In this document: positions 45,972 to 55,972 of the stretch, piece after piece
Layout: each line of letters starts with the position of its first letter
Numbering within the stretch: position 1 is the stretch's first letter
Assembly: GCA_010645155.1 (NCBI GenBank)
Contig: JAAGOF010000292.1
Span: forward strand, 119,715-183,714
DNA from: Tigriopus japonicus
Lineage: Eukaryota; Arthropoda; Copepoda; Harpacticoida; Harpacticidae
Length of the DNA: 64,000 nt
Direction: 5' to 3'
Notes under the pieces: generated by a model
Database searches by the model: none
Told to the model about the DNA's origin: nothing
Seen by the model: only the letters and a program-made list of their open reading frames with translations
Position numbers and translations under genes: made by a program

Positions 45972-46445
45972 ATGCCTTTCACTACAGAAGAATTGAGAGA
46001 AATGGCGGGAGTATTCGCCTCAGCGTTGTTCGGCGAAGAGGGTCCCCCGAGTAAGCGTTCTTCTACAAACGAAACCGCCGCCGCCGTCAGTCATGTCGCG
46101 GTTCGGTTGCCAAAGTTCCTAGATTTCAACCCCGAGCTCTGGTTTGCGCAATGTGAGGCGGTATTCGCCATTTCGCGTATTACTGCCGAAAAGACCAAAT
46201 TCAATTTCTGTGTGTCGCGTTTAGAGCCGGATGTATTAAGAAAAGTCCAGTCCTTCATCAGGGAGCCCGACGAGGATCTCCCGTACACTGCATTTAAAGC
46301 CGGTTTGCTTCGAGCTACCATTAAACCCGTGGCTCAACGCCTTCAAGACATTATGGATCTGCGTCTGGGTGATCGTCGTCCATCTGAACTCCTGCATCTG
46401 ATGCAAGAGTCGTGGCCAGAAGGCAACCTGATGACTAGGGACGGG
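45972..46445 (+). pseudogene. gypsy element 2 Gag, truncated by element R
   Basis: ATG at 45972. The frame encodes a typical gypsy capsid N-terminus: VRLPKFLDFNPELWFAQCEA then VFAISRITAEKTKFNFCVSR, and later ELLHLMQES. After about 158 codons it runs into element R and stops at 46475. The rest of gag is not found intact on the other side. Confidence 0.85.
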
Positions 46446-46925
46446 CAGAAAGTGCAAATAATCTTACCCTTTTAGTTACCAAAAGTTGCAAAAAAATGTG
46501 CCCAAAAGTGCAAAACAAAGTGCAGAAAAATATTGAAAGTGCAAATAAATGTCAAAAAAGAGCAAATTAATCTCGAAAAAAGAGCAAATAAATGTCAAAA
46601 AGAGCAAATAAGTGTCAAAAAAGAGCAAATAAATGTCAAAAAAGAGCAAATAACTTGCATTTGGACATGAAACGTCATTCATGGAGTACCCACGGCTCCT
46701 AATTGAGCAGGAGAAGTCATTTACAAGTTTTTAAGACATTTGAGACTACCTTGAGGTGAAGAGACAATGCTCCACAAGAAATAGAGTTCTATTAATTAGG
46801 TCACTAGCAAAAAGGATGTAAAGTCATGAAAAATACTCTAGTCAACAATCTTCTGAATTTTTCATTCCTAAGGTGGCCTCGTGGATGTATGTACCTAAAA
46901 TATTGTCGAAATATATTTAGCAATT
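46446..46925. mobile_element. Dispersed element R, copy 2 (inverted relative to copy 1)
   Basis: Begins GCAGAAAGTGCAAATAATC inside gag and ends at AATATATTTAGCAATT. It is the reverse complement of 39897-40375 with small differences. The 21-bp tandem units appear here as GTCAAAAAAGAGCAAATAAAT. Confidence 0.8.
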
Positions 46926-47270
46926 GTTTTCATATGGCTTTACCTCACTCCGTTTTTGTCCTTCAAGTTGTTCAAAAATAGACATTCAAAATTGAACAGA
47001 AAAATACCCACGTGCGCCTAACAATTGCATCAAAGAAAATAGTCATGATTGTGTTTTAAGCATGTTTTTAGTGACATTACTTCAATACTTGGCCCATGGC
47101 CTAATTACCAGAACTCAATTTCAAATGTGGCATTCATTGTCTCATCTCATCAAAACTGTTCTCAAATACTTTTGGAACCTAGAAGCAATATCTCCAAGTC
47201 AATTAAACAATGTGTACTGCTACATTGATGTATCCTTAGCTTGATGATTTTAAGCTTATAACGGCCTTTT
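46926..47270. other. Unassigned stretch within gypsy element 2
   Basis: AT-rich, no match to gag or element R. It may be additional inserted DNA; no terminal structure seen. Confidence 0.4.
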
Positions 47271-48480
47271 TTAGAAATAGCGATGAACGTCGTTACTTCT
47301 AAGCACGGGGTCGCCCTAAGATTTTGAAGCTAGCGCAGCTGGGCCAAGTGGTGTCACTTTTCTCTCGCCGACGGTACGGGCCAATTCGACATCTAGTCAT
47401 TATATGATCTGTGATTCACCCCAAGATGTACTGGCTGCTCGTTCACAGGCGCAGTGGCGAGGACAACAACGCCGTTCCGGCCTACGCCGTTTCCTACCAA
47501 CCCACAGGCGGGGTGAGCTGTTTTGGTACCACCATCGGTGGGGGGCTCAGGCTAAGAAATGCAATGGCCTCGGATGTTCCTTCCGTGGCCGAAAGTGGGG
47601 CCACGTGGAGTATGGCCCCTGCCTCTGACCGTGATCGCCAGAACCCCGTTCGAACTGACCTTTTCAAAACTGCGACAGGATCCCCTGTCAGCACGTATGA
47701 CTATCGTGAGATCGAATTTGATATTGGCTTAGGACGAGTCTTCAAGCATAAGCTTTTCATGGCAGACGTACAGAGCATCCTCTTGGGCTTTGATTTCTTA
47801 GCTGAACACCACATATATGTCGACTGTGCTGGGAATAAACTGATTGACACGCGTCAGTTCCAGGAGCTCCGTGGAGCTGCGTGTAATGTAGTGTCCGTGC
47901 TCTCTGTCGAGGAGATTCATAACCCCTTCGCACGATTACTCAGATTACTCAATAAACATCCTGATTTGGTGGCCACACTGGAGCCACCTGGCCGAATGCC
48001 CCCTGTTAAGCACAACTACGTACACTCCTTCCGCCTCAAACCCAACGCCCGTATGTTCAAGTCGCCCCGCGGCGGTATTTTGGGTCAAAGTTAGATATTG
48101 CTAAGTCGGAGGTGGCTCGTTTGCTCGATTTGGGTATTCTTTAGTGTTCCTGTAGTGAACTTTCCAGCCCTCTTCAGGTGGTGAATAAACACGATGGGAC
48201 GTGGCGCCCCTGCGGGGATTTTTGCATGCTCAACGCCATCACCGAGAACGACAGCTACCCCTTGCCACACGTTGAGGATTTTTGCCTTTCATTGCGTGGC
48301 GCCACAATCTTCAGCAAAGTCGACCTCGTCCATGCTTTCCATCAGATCCCCTTGGATAAGGACTCTGAAACATTTCTACAAACGGTTCTGGTCACAGACG
48401 CTGGTCACGACTCGCGTTCAGCCTTCGGCATCAGGAATCCATCTGAGAATGCCATTCGTCCTCAAGATCTCTGGATGTGA
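47271..48480 (+). pseudogene. gypsy element 2 protease/RT remnant
   Basis: A frame at 47411-48094 ends the protease (YREIEFDIGLGRVFKHKLFM followed by LLGFDFLAEHHIYVDC) and starts the RT lead-in (KHNYVHSFRLKPNAR). A frameshift at about 48090 leads to KSEVARLLDLGIL, a stop, then VVNKHDGTWRPCGDFCMLNA and [20 protein letters not shown]. Sequence then decays and stops at 48480, where another element's LTR begins. The protease active-site DTGA was not found in the preserved part. Confidence 0.8.
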
Positions 48481-48483
48481 GGA

Positions 48484-48602
48484 CTGACGGGGTACGATTT
48501 TATTTATATACATCATTTATTTGCTATATTTATACATTGTTTTAAATGTAACCTTACCTTTTATTAGGTCTACCATCCCATATTGCAAACCCATACAAAT
48601 CA
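48484..48602 (+). repeat. LTR tail of gypsy element 3, followed by its primer-binding site
   Basis: Ends ...CAAACCCATACAAATCA, directly followed by TTGGCGACGAGGATTTC (from 48603), a PBS type common in gypsy elements of invertebrates. The left edge of the LTR is uncertain. Confidence 0.6.
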
Positions 48603-49382
48603 TTGGCGACGAGGATTTCAAACCGAAGACGAGTGGAGCAACACCCAAACGACCCCGTCAGGTCCCGCAACCAGCATCAGATGCCCCCAACATTTAACCA
48701 CCTTGACCACTCCGATGGCGAGAGAAGTGAAGCGTTTCACTTCTGGGCGCAACGATTTGAAGCCTTTGCTGAAGGATATTACAATCACGCATCACGCCCA
48801 AACTCGTCGGACAAGGACGGCAACCTGGGATGGAAGAGGTTGCTTCGGTTAGCTTTGGAGGCTCCGACTGCTAGGTTGGTCAATGGCCACTTTCCCAACT
48901 TTAGGGAGAGTGAGGACACGTACGTCTCCATCATGGACTTCCTGAAAAGCCGATTCATGGACCAATCCTCCGACTATCAGTTCCTCAATTCTCTCCTCGA
49001 CTCCTACCAAAAGACAGGAGAATTGTTTTCCGACTTTCTGGATCGTGTGACCAACCTCGCAGCGCGGAGTAGAGCCCCCAACCGAGAAGCGAGAGACTTC
49101 TTGGCTAGACATCAGGCACTCCGAGGTACCCTTTCCCAGACCATCCGAGCTAATGCCTTACAGCATAAATGGACGCTTCAAGACCTGCGTGTCAAAGCAA
49201 GGGAGATAGAAACTTCTTTATCGGCAGCTAACCATCAGGGTATACGATCGAGGGATGCGCTTAAGGCCGACATTGAACGTGCATCACCTCCGATGACAGA
49301 GGAAGACCCCAACCCCGTGATGGTACAGCGTATCAGCGGACCTTATTCGAAACAAGCACGACTGCGAGCCCCCCCCTGCTAA
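48603..49382 (+). CDS. gypsy element 3 Gag (capsid part)
   Basis: A 259-codon frame with capsid features: AFHFWAQRFEAFAEG, VSIMDFLKSRFMDQSSDYQF, FSDFLDRVTNLAARS and LQHKWTLQDLRVKAREIE. The first ATG is not at the start of the frame; initiation probably follows the PBS closely. The frame stops at a TAA within a C-run context (near 49372-49382). The zinc-knuckle part lies in the next frame. Confidence 0.8.
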   Translation: MATRISNRRRVEQHPNDPVRSRNQHQMPPTFNHLDHSDGERSEAFHFWAQRFEAFAEGYYNHASRPNSSDKDGNLGWKRLLRLALEAPTARLVNGHFPNFRESEDTYVSIMDFLKSRFMDQSSDYQFLNSLLDSYQKTGELFSDFLDRVTNLAARSRAPNREARDFLARHQALRGTLSQTIRANALQHKWTLQDLRVKAREIETSLSAANHQGIRSRDALKADIERASPPMTEEDPNPVMVQRISGPYSKQARLRAPPC

Positions 49383-50697
49383 TTCCGGAAATGATCGCCG
49401 TAACTGTGGGTACTGTGGAAGGAGCCATCAACCAGGCAGGCAAAACTGCCAGGCATCCCAACGCACATGCTCCAAGTGTTCAAAGCAAGGCCACTTTTCC
49501 TCCGTCTGTCGATCCTTTGGATGGGATGAACACAACGCCCGATCAGTTAATTTGATGAGTCGCACCTCAACCCCAGAAGTCTCTAATTCGGGCGCACCTA
49601 CCTCTGTTTGCTACAACGCGCTCTCGGTTTCAAACGAACAAGAGAATGGAGGAGCCCCTCCTGCCATGGCAACATGGATCTGGGTTGGATCTTCAAAAAT
49701 ACAAGCGATCGTGGATACTGGAGCACAAGCAAACGTGCTTCCACTACGGCTCCTTAAGGACGAGGAGAAAGGAAGCATCAATACAACAAGCATCACAATT
49801 CGACCTTTCGGGAGCGCAGAGATCCATCCCAAAGGGATACTCTTCACAGACACCACGTGGAAAGATTCAACCTTAGCCGCCAAGTGGATTGTGATTGACG
49901 ACTCTCTCCTGAACCGAAGCATTGATCCAATAATTTCACGCTCCCTCGCTCAATCACTGGGCCTAGCAACACTTCACAAGGATCTTTTTCCATACACCCC
50001 ACAATTTTATAACCAGACCAGAAATAAAGAGAACGACCTGTACCATTGTCCTGCCCCTCTTCAAGCCCGTACTAAATGCACAAACCCATACAAATCAGAC
50101 TCCATCCCTCTGACAGCCATAGCCACTCCCTTTGGGTTCTTTGAGTTCACGAGGATGCCATTTGGCCTGAAGAATGCTGCCCAACCCTTCCAGAGATTCA
50201 TGGATGAGGTGTTGCGCGGACTCCGAGGCGTTTATTGTTATGTCGATGACATCCTCGTTGCAAGCACCTCTCCTCAAGAGAATCAGGACCACTTGATGGC
50301 CTTGTTTGGCCGTCTTCGCGCATATGGCCTCCTTATCAATAAAACTAAGACGATGCTCAGCAAAGACACAATTACGTTCCTGGGCTTCTCCTTGTCTGCG
50401 GCGGGAGCACGTACTCTTGACACTCAGGTGGAGGCTATTCAATCGTTCCCAGAGCCTGTAACCGTCAAGTCGCTCCAGGAGTTCCTGGGGTTAGCCAATT
50501 TTTATCGACGATTCACACCTCAGTTTGCTCATGTTGCCTGCCCACTCTACGGTCTGTTGAGGCCCCATTCTTCACACGGAGCACGCAAGTTGGCCAAGCA
50601 GACCCTTGTTTGGACAGATCCGGCACAAAAGGCCTTTGTAGCATTGAAGCAGGCCCTCGCAAAACAAGTCACGAGATTTCGCATTCCCCACTCCTAA
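49381..50697 (+). CDS. gypsy element 3/4 nucleocapsid, protease and partial RT
   Basis: In frame 1, from about 49381, two zinc knuckles are seen: NCGYCGRSHQPGRQNC and CSKCSKQGHFSSVC. The protease follows with AIVDTGAQANVLP (DTGA intact). At about 50081-50097 the frame meets a 17-base copy of the LTR end, and RT resumes only at DSIPLTAIATPFGFFEFTRM, lacking the first RT motifs. YCYVDDILVAS is present near 50240. A stop at 50697 precedes RNase H. The RT is therefore deleted at its N-terminal third. Confidence 0.8.
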   Translation, partial: NSGNDRRNCGYCGRSHQPGRQNCQASQRTCSKCSKQGHFSSVCRSFGWDEHNARSVNLMSRTSTPEVSNSGAPTSVCYNALSVSNEQENGGAPPAMATWIWVGSSKIQAIVDTGAQANVLPLRLLKDEEKGSINTTSITIRPFGSAEIHPKGILFTDTTWKDSTLAAKWIVIDDSLLNRSIDPIISRSLAQSLGLATLHKDLFPYTPQFYNQTRNKENDLYHCPAPLQARTKCTNPYKSDSIPLTAIATPFGFFEFTRMPFGLKNAAQPFQRFMDEVLRGLRGVYCYVDDILVASTSPQENQDHLMALFGRLRAYGLLINKTKTMLSKDTITFLGFSLSAAGARTLDTQVEAIQSFPEPVTVKSLQEFLGLANFYRRFTPQFAHVACPLYGLLRPHSSHGARKLAKQTLVWTDPAQKAFVALKQALAKQVTRFRIPHS

Positions 50698-51208
50698 CTT
50701 TCCTACACGATTGGTCACGGATGCATCCGACTCTGCTGTCGGTGCGGTCCTGGAACAACACACGGATGATGGATGGCGCCCTATAGGGTTTTTCAGCCGG
50801 AAGCTGGAACCTCGTGAACAGAGGTACTCTACCTATGACAGGGAGTTGTTGGCAATCTTTCTGTCAGTTAGGAAGTTTGAGCACCTCATTGTCGGAATCT
50901 GTGGCGAGCTGTTCCACATCCTCACAGACCACAAACCTTTGACGTTTGCATTCCAACCGCGCTCAACGCCCAACATGTCCGAGAACAAAAAGGCCGCACG
51001 CATGCTCCACTACATCAGTGAATTGTGCACTGATGTTCGCCACATTTCGGGCTCTACAAATGTGGTTGCCGATGCATTGTCGCGTAAACCCATTAGTGCT
51101 CTGGCCCCAGTGAATGATCTGACGGAACGCATTGCAGTGGCCCAGAAAGCCATTGGTATGGTTCATGACACCACCGATCCGACGTGGCCAGAGCATTGGA
51201 CGAGCTAG
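50698..51208 (+). CDS. gypsy RNase H
   Basis: VTDASDSAVGAVLEQ, YSTYDRELLAIFLSVRKFEH and LTDHKPLTFAF give the three acidic motifs. ISGSTNVVADALSR is the usual end. It is separated from RT by a stop and a small frameshift at about 50697-50711, and closed by an in-frame TAG at 51206-51208 before the integrase zinc region. Confidence 0.85.
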
Positions 51209-52347
51209 AAAATTGACGACTACGAGGTCATAGTAGACACAAGAGCTCCTCGTCCTCGACCAGTGGTTCCAACGTCCATGACTCGCCCTGTTTTTTATGT
51301 TCTTCACAACATGTCCCATCCTGGAACCAAGGCAACATGAAGGCTTATAGCGGGCCTTTATATCTGGCCATCCATGTCACGTGATATTGCTAGTTGGGTG
51401 CGCTCGTGTGTCCATTGCCAAGCCTCCAAAGTGACTACCCACACCAAAACTCCTCTCCATCACTTCAATCGTCCACCATCAGCAAAATTCGCCGACCTGC
51501 ACGTCGATCTTGTCGGTCCTTTACCATCAAGCAAAGGATATAGGTATATTCTTACTGTCATCGACCGATTTTCTAGATGGGTGGAGGCTTTTCCGACGGC
51601 AAATATTGAGGCTTCTACATGTGCGGAGACCATTCTTCACGGGTGGATACAACGTTATGGGGTCCCGGTGTCGATTGTGGCAGATAGAGGACGTCAATTT
51701 ACCTCGGCTCTTTGGGGGGAGTTGATGGAGCTGCTCGGCACCAGCCACAAAAACACCACGGCCTACCACCAACAGGCCAATGGAATGGTCGAGCGGTTCC
51801 ATCGGCACCTCAATTCCTCCTTGAAGGCCCGATCTGTCACAGACCGATGGTCACAAGAGCTTCCCATGATTATGTTGGGGATACGGGCATGTGTTAAAGA
51901 AGATCACGGATGTTCAAGCTTTGAAATGGTCTTTGGGGAAGCACCGCGTCTCCTTGCCGGTTTTTTCTTGGCTCCAGAACAGCATTCACCACATGATTAC
52001 CTGATCCAGTTACGAAATACCATGAGGACAAGCCCATGGGTGCCCACATGGCACCAACGAGACAATCCAGGCAAAGTGCATACCGCCTTGGGTTCCTGCA
52101 CTCACGTGTTCGAGCGGATAGACTCTGTGAAGTCCCCTCTACAGCGTGGATATGCTGGCCCCTTCAAGGTGTTAGAGCGGAACCCCAGATATTTTCTCAT
52201 GGACCAACGTGGAACACCGGATACTGTTTCTATGGACCGCTTGAAACCTGCCTTTCCAGTGACCAGCGTGTTGGGTTTGGAGGACAATGTGCGGTTTTCT
52301 TCATGTGGTCGGTCAATCCGAAGACCCCAACGCTTTGAAGATTTTTA
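51209..52347 (+). CDS. gypsy integrase
   Basis: One internal stop (TGA near 51338) interrupts the zinc region (H..H near 51310, CVHCQASK at about 51410). From 51374 the core is open: LHVDLVGPL, VADRGRQFTS and NGMVERFHR carry the three catalytic acids, and the C-terminal region ends SMDRLKPAFP. A polypurine tract and the 87-bp 3' LTR follow. Together with RNase H this is the pol end belonging to the TGTAG-type LTR. Confidence 0.88.
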
Positions 52348-52460
52348 AGAAAGTACCTGATAGGTTACATGACATGTGATTATTTTTTGTGATTTTATTC
52401 TGCTGCTTTTGTATTATTTGTTTTCGTTTTGTATGATCAATAGTCCTCGGAATTTATTTT

Positions 52461-52478
52461 GTGGGTGGGGGGGAAAGA
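52461..52478 (+). promoter_or_regulatory. Polypurine tract
   Basis: GTGGGTGGGGGGGAAAGA immediately before the LTR start; primes plus-strand DNA synthesis in LTR elements. Confidence 0.75.
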
Positions 52479-52565
52479 TGTAGTGCCTGGCAACCCTGAG
52501 GAGGAATAAAGACACTCGTTACTCAGTACTTCAAGCGTGTACACGTGTTTCTTTGGGATCCTACA
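52479..52565 (+). repeat. 3' LTR of gypsy element 2 (87 bp)
   Basis: TGTAG...CTACA with an AATAAA at about 52506. It matches the split 5' LTR (35693-35740 plus 45809-45847) at 85 of 87 positions. Left flank AGCTT and right flank ACATC do not match, so no target duplication is seen. Confidence 0.92.
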
Positions 52566-52883
52566 ACATCACAAAGTAATAAAAGCAGCCAAAGTTATGA
52601 ATATCGTTAGCCCTTTCATTCCAATTGGGTGTTGTGGCACCCAAAAATTTAACCTTTGATATAGTCACGGTCATGCAGTATAACACATTAAATTTGTTGT
52701 ATTTAATACCAGTGCTATAGTACCTTTCTACCTTAAAAATATTTCACTTGTACAGTGTGTAACAAAAGTTTCGTCCTGAAAGAGTTAAGCAAAAAAGTGA
52801 AAAGTGATATTTTTTCTCTAGATAACTTTAATAAACACTCTCGAAATCACAAACAACCCTATTTGGCAACTTGTGATGATATA
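52566..52883. other. Unassigned stretch right of the gypsy block
   Basis: No gene or known repeat recognised. Confidence 0.4.
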
Positions 52884-53441
52884 CAGGGTGTACCTTCTAA
52901 ATTTAGACCGAAAGTTTCCTGCCTTTAGCGCGCTGACTTGTTTATAGTTTCACACTTTTTGTATGTACAAAATCTTTTGTGCATTCTTTTGGCAAGATAT
53001 CTTGTCTTCAACAGTTTTTTGTAAGACAATTTTAAATGTGCGAAAATGGCCTCTGAAACTTCATGCTCCTCCAACAAGATTGGGCTCCTCGACATACCGC
53101 ACTGGTTGGGCAAAGTTCTTGTGAAGATGTCTTTTCTCGTTTCTGAGGCAAGGATGAATGTCCTCGTTCATCTCCAGGCCTCAATCAGATGGAAATTTCC
53201 ATTTGGTCAATTCTGAAAAGGCTTTTGAGTCAAACAGATTGAGGTGCGTGCCTGTGCTGATCGTGAAGTTGGTAGATGGAAGGCCGTGGTGAAGATCAAA
53301 GGTGGCCATTTCGAAAATTGAACTTTTTTTGGTCTACGTAAAGCATCTGGGATTGTAATAATGTGACAACATTATTGATTGAATGGATAATAAGTGAGTT
53401 ATGATACAAAAACCGAGTCTCAGTTTTAGTGGTACATCCTG
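52884..53441 (+). mobile_element. Internally deleted mariner-type element (558 bp)
   Basis: TA flanks at 52882-52883 and 53442-53443. The left TIR CAGGGTGTACCTTCTAAATT and right TIR (reversed) CAGGATGTACCACTAAAACT are alike. At about 53055-53240 a decayed transposase tail reads QQDWAPRHTA and then SSPGLNQMEISIWSIL, corresponding to the last two catalytic regions of mariner-like enzymes. Stops and deletions abound. Confidence 0.8.
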
Positions 53442-53690
53442 TAATTAAAACCTTTTTGTCTGACTTCTTCGAACTCTCTGAATGACTTGACTTGAGTTTT
53501 TTACAATTTTTTTCATTACAACTTTCAGTAGTGTGTCCCCTAATTTGAAACTCTGGAATGCCCAATGAAAGTTTGTAACACACAGAATCGAATTGAACTT
53601 GGCCAAGATGAGAAATAAAGCTAATTAATGCTACAAAATCAGCATAAAATGTTGAATGTTTGGAGAAACTGCGTAAAAACCAAAACTTAC

Positions 53691-54093
53691 CTCCCCACCC
53701 CCAAAACTGGTTGGCAAACCCATTGACAAGAAATAAGTGATATTTTGTAAGAGCTACTACACCACCAAACATCCTCGAATGGGGCAGTTTATATTTTTTG
53801 GTACTCACAGCTGGAAAGAAAGCAGATGGTTGCGCATTACAAGCTTCATGCTTTAGTTTATCTAATTTTATAGGTCTGAGAAATGTATAGTAACATTATA
53901 GAATGTTTATAAATCCATTGTTCTCACCAACTGACATATGTCGGGGGCTCTGTGGACAGGTATATAAATTTCTATCGTCTTCTGGTAAAAGATCCACGTC
54001 ATGGAAAATGAAACAATCCCAATTGGCGTCTCTCAAAGCCTCGGCAAAGCCCACATTGAATAACATTGCACGGTTGAAATCGTTCAAATCAAT
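53691..54093 (-). CDS. Beta-1,4-galactosyltransferase, two internal exons
   Basis: Exon 53928-54093 (CAG acceptor, GTGAGA donor) reads DFNRAMLFNVGFAEALRDAN followed by WDCFIFHDVDLLPEDDRNLY; the DVD is the metal-binding motif. Exon 53691-53810 (CAG acceptor, GTAAGT donor) joins in phase and gives FGGVVALTKYHLFLVNGFAN then QFWGWGGE, the substrate-binding signature. The two exons fit family VII glycosyltransferases of the Golgi, which add galactose or GalNAc to GlcNAc. A stretch at about 54445-54560 on the minus strand (VIPVVRRRSRN...FLRKNGCS) resembles the preceding exon but lacks a clear donor. No following exon was found before the transposon block, so the gene is a fragment or has a very large intron. 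Confidence 0.85.
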
Positions 54094-55114
54094 CTGAGGG
54101 AAATAATATCAAAGTTGGGAATAAGTTGTCAGTCCTTGGCCAAGAGCCTAATAGCCAAGATTTAGGCTCAATTTCAAGTTTTAAGCAACAACGATTGTAT
54201 GGTAAATAAGTCTTTGAGCACTCTTTTAGTTTTTAGTATCTACTTATGAAATTGGCTACTTTTTTGTAACTGTGATGTACATAATCTGCTGTAAACTTAG
54301 AACCAGACGTGCTCAAATAACACTCATTCTAAAAAGATGAAGTAAAAATCAATATTAAAACGAAGTTTCTTTTCATTTTTTGTAAATCACGACGTTTCGT
54401 GATTGTTGAAAATAGTGCTTAATGTCTTGAGTTTACAGTTCATGATTTTTTTTTTCAATCGGACGAATATTTCCAATGAGCTGCATCCATTTTTGCGGAG
54501 AAATGCACACGATAAGTCTCTCATCACATTCCTGGATCGCCTCCTCACCACGGGAATGACTCTCAACCAGGGTTGGTCATGGGGACAACTTTTTTGATTT
54601 TTCCTCTTCCATAAACGGAATTAACGGGATAAACGGGATTAATGGAGGGATAAACGGGATAAATCAGGGGATAAACAAAAAAGCCAATCTGGATGTGCTT
54701 TAATAATTTTTGATATCCCTGAAAAAAAAGGTGATCAAAACTAATACTTGTAATGTATTTGATTTCTCTCTCTGCTTTTCTTCGTTGCTATCTGATAAGT
54801 CTCTTGATATTTCTAGAATCTACCTTTTCCTATCGATGATTCAATTCCTGTTTTTCTACTCCCTCTCGTACTTCTACGACTTCCTTACTTATTTTCGATC
54901 CTTCATTCTGTTAAGATACCCTTCCATGATTGAGTATTCCTAGATTCACTTCTTGAATACTTAACAAGGCGCAGTGGCAGTGGAGACGACTACGTTAATC
55001 ATAATTTCATTGTGGATGGTTCCTGATTTCACGTGGAACATCCACTGATCTTCAAGGAGGACCTCATCATTCTGATATCCCATCAAGATCTCGATTTCTT
55101 GGAAATCTGACAAC
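54094..55114. other. Unassigned stretch with a small ACGGGATAAA repeat
   Basis: At about 54612-54672 the motif AAACGGGATAAAC repeats four to five times, sharing its core with the 33-bp minisatellite at 8002-8240. Otherwise no gene is supported except the possible galactosyltransferase exon near 54445-54560. Confidence 0.5.
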
Positions 55115-55345
55115 ATGGAAGCGGCCAGGAAGGCGTTGTCGGCCAAGAGGAGCATCGTCACCCGACAAATCAATGCGTGCGAAAGTTACGTCGCCAATGT
55201 GGATTCATTGGAGACCTCGACGTTGAAGATTGTCATGATTGACAAGATCAACGAGCTCTGTGGCAAATTGGAGACATCCCTGTTAAACTTGGATGAGACT
55301 TTTGATTCAACAAGCGAGGTTTTGGATGCCGAAACTTTTTTCTAA
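55115..55345 (+). pseudogene. Gag-like N-terminal fragment
   Basis: A 76-codon frame beginning MEAARKALSAKRSIVTRQIN with helical heptad-like spacing, as in N-termini of retrotransposon Gag proteins (BEL/Pao or gypsy). It stops at 55345 and the following bases decay. It sits just outside the LTR at 55565. Confidence 0.4.
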
Positions 55346-55564
55346 GAAGGATTCCTTGCCCACTAAATTGTCAAAAAAAGTGTGCAAGCTCCGTGAGAAG
55401 GTATTGCAATCTTCAACCTGAATTCGATCCCAAGCCCAGATCTCGACTCCTCATAACACCCCAACAACCACAAGCTCTGGAATTTATTCATCACTGAGAA
55501 TAAATGTCTCCCTGAAACCGGAAAAGTTGTTAGCATCAAGTACACTTGGCGAGTTCCGCTCTGT

Positions 55565-55685
55565 TGCATTCTGGGTTTTCTTCCTCTTCTCTCGTTCGAT
55601 ATCTATGTTCTCATAAGCTGAATAAAGAGCATTTGAACTTGGAATGTCTATCTAACAAATCCTATCAAATAATGGCGATTCGACA
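55565..55685 (+). repeat. 5' LTR of gypsy element 5 (121 bp)
   Basis: TGCATTCTGG ... GATTCGACA, with AATAAA at about 55620. Differs at three positions from the copy at 58871-58991. Directly followed by TGGCGCAGACGG (55686 on), the primer-binding site. Confidence 0.9.
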
Positions 55686-55972
55686 TGGCGCAGACGGTAT
55701 GAGCCGTCACACCCACTACGGTTAACGTACCTACCTCTTCCGTTAGACCGCTTCATTTCTCAAGTAAGTTTCGTTAATCACTTGTCAATGGTGTAACGCT
55801 GAATGTCCCATGGCAACTGCAACCACGAAAGAGAACACGAAAGCGGGTATGGCCAGCATGTCGTTCACGTCTGCGCTTCAATCATCGATTAGGTCTCATA
55901 AAGGCCTCTTGGCACGGGGAAAGAAGATTTCTCCAGGATCTTGCATCAGGAGATTGCCCAGATCGGGTTCGT

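Noticed and set aside
35693..52565. One complete gypsy element with matching LTRs and a target duplication
   Set aside because: LTRs match, but flanks AGCTT and ACATC do not, and a second gag/primer site at 48603 lies inside; the interior is a mosaic.
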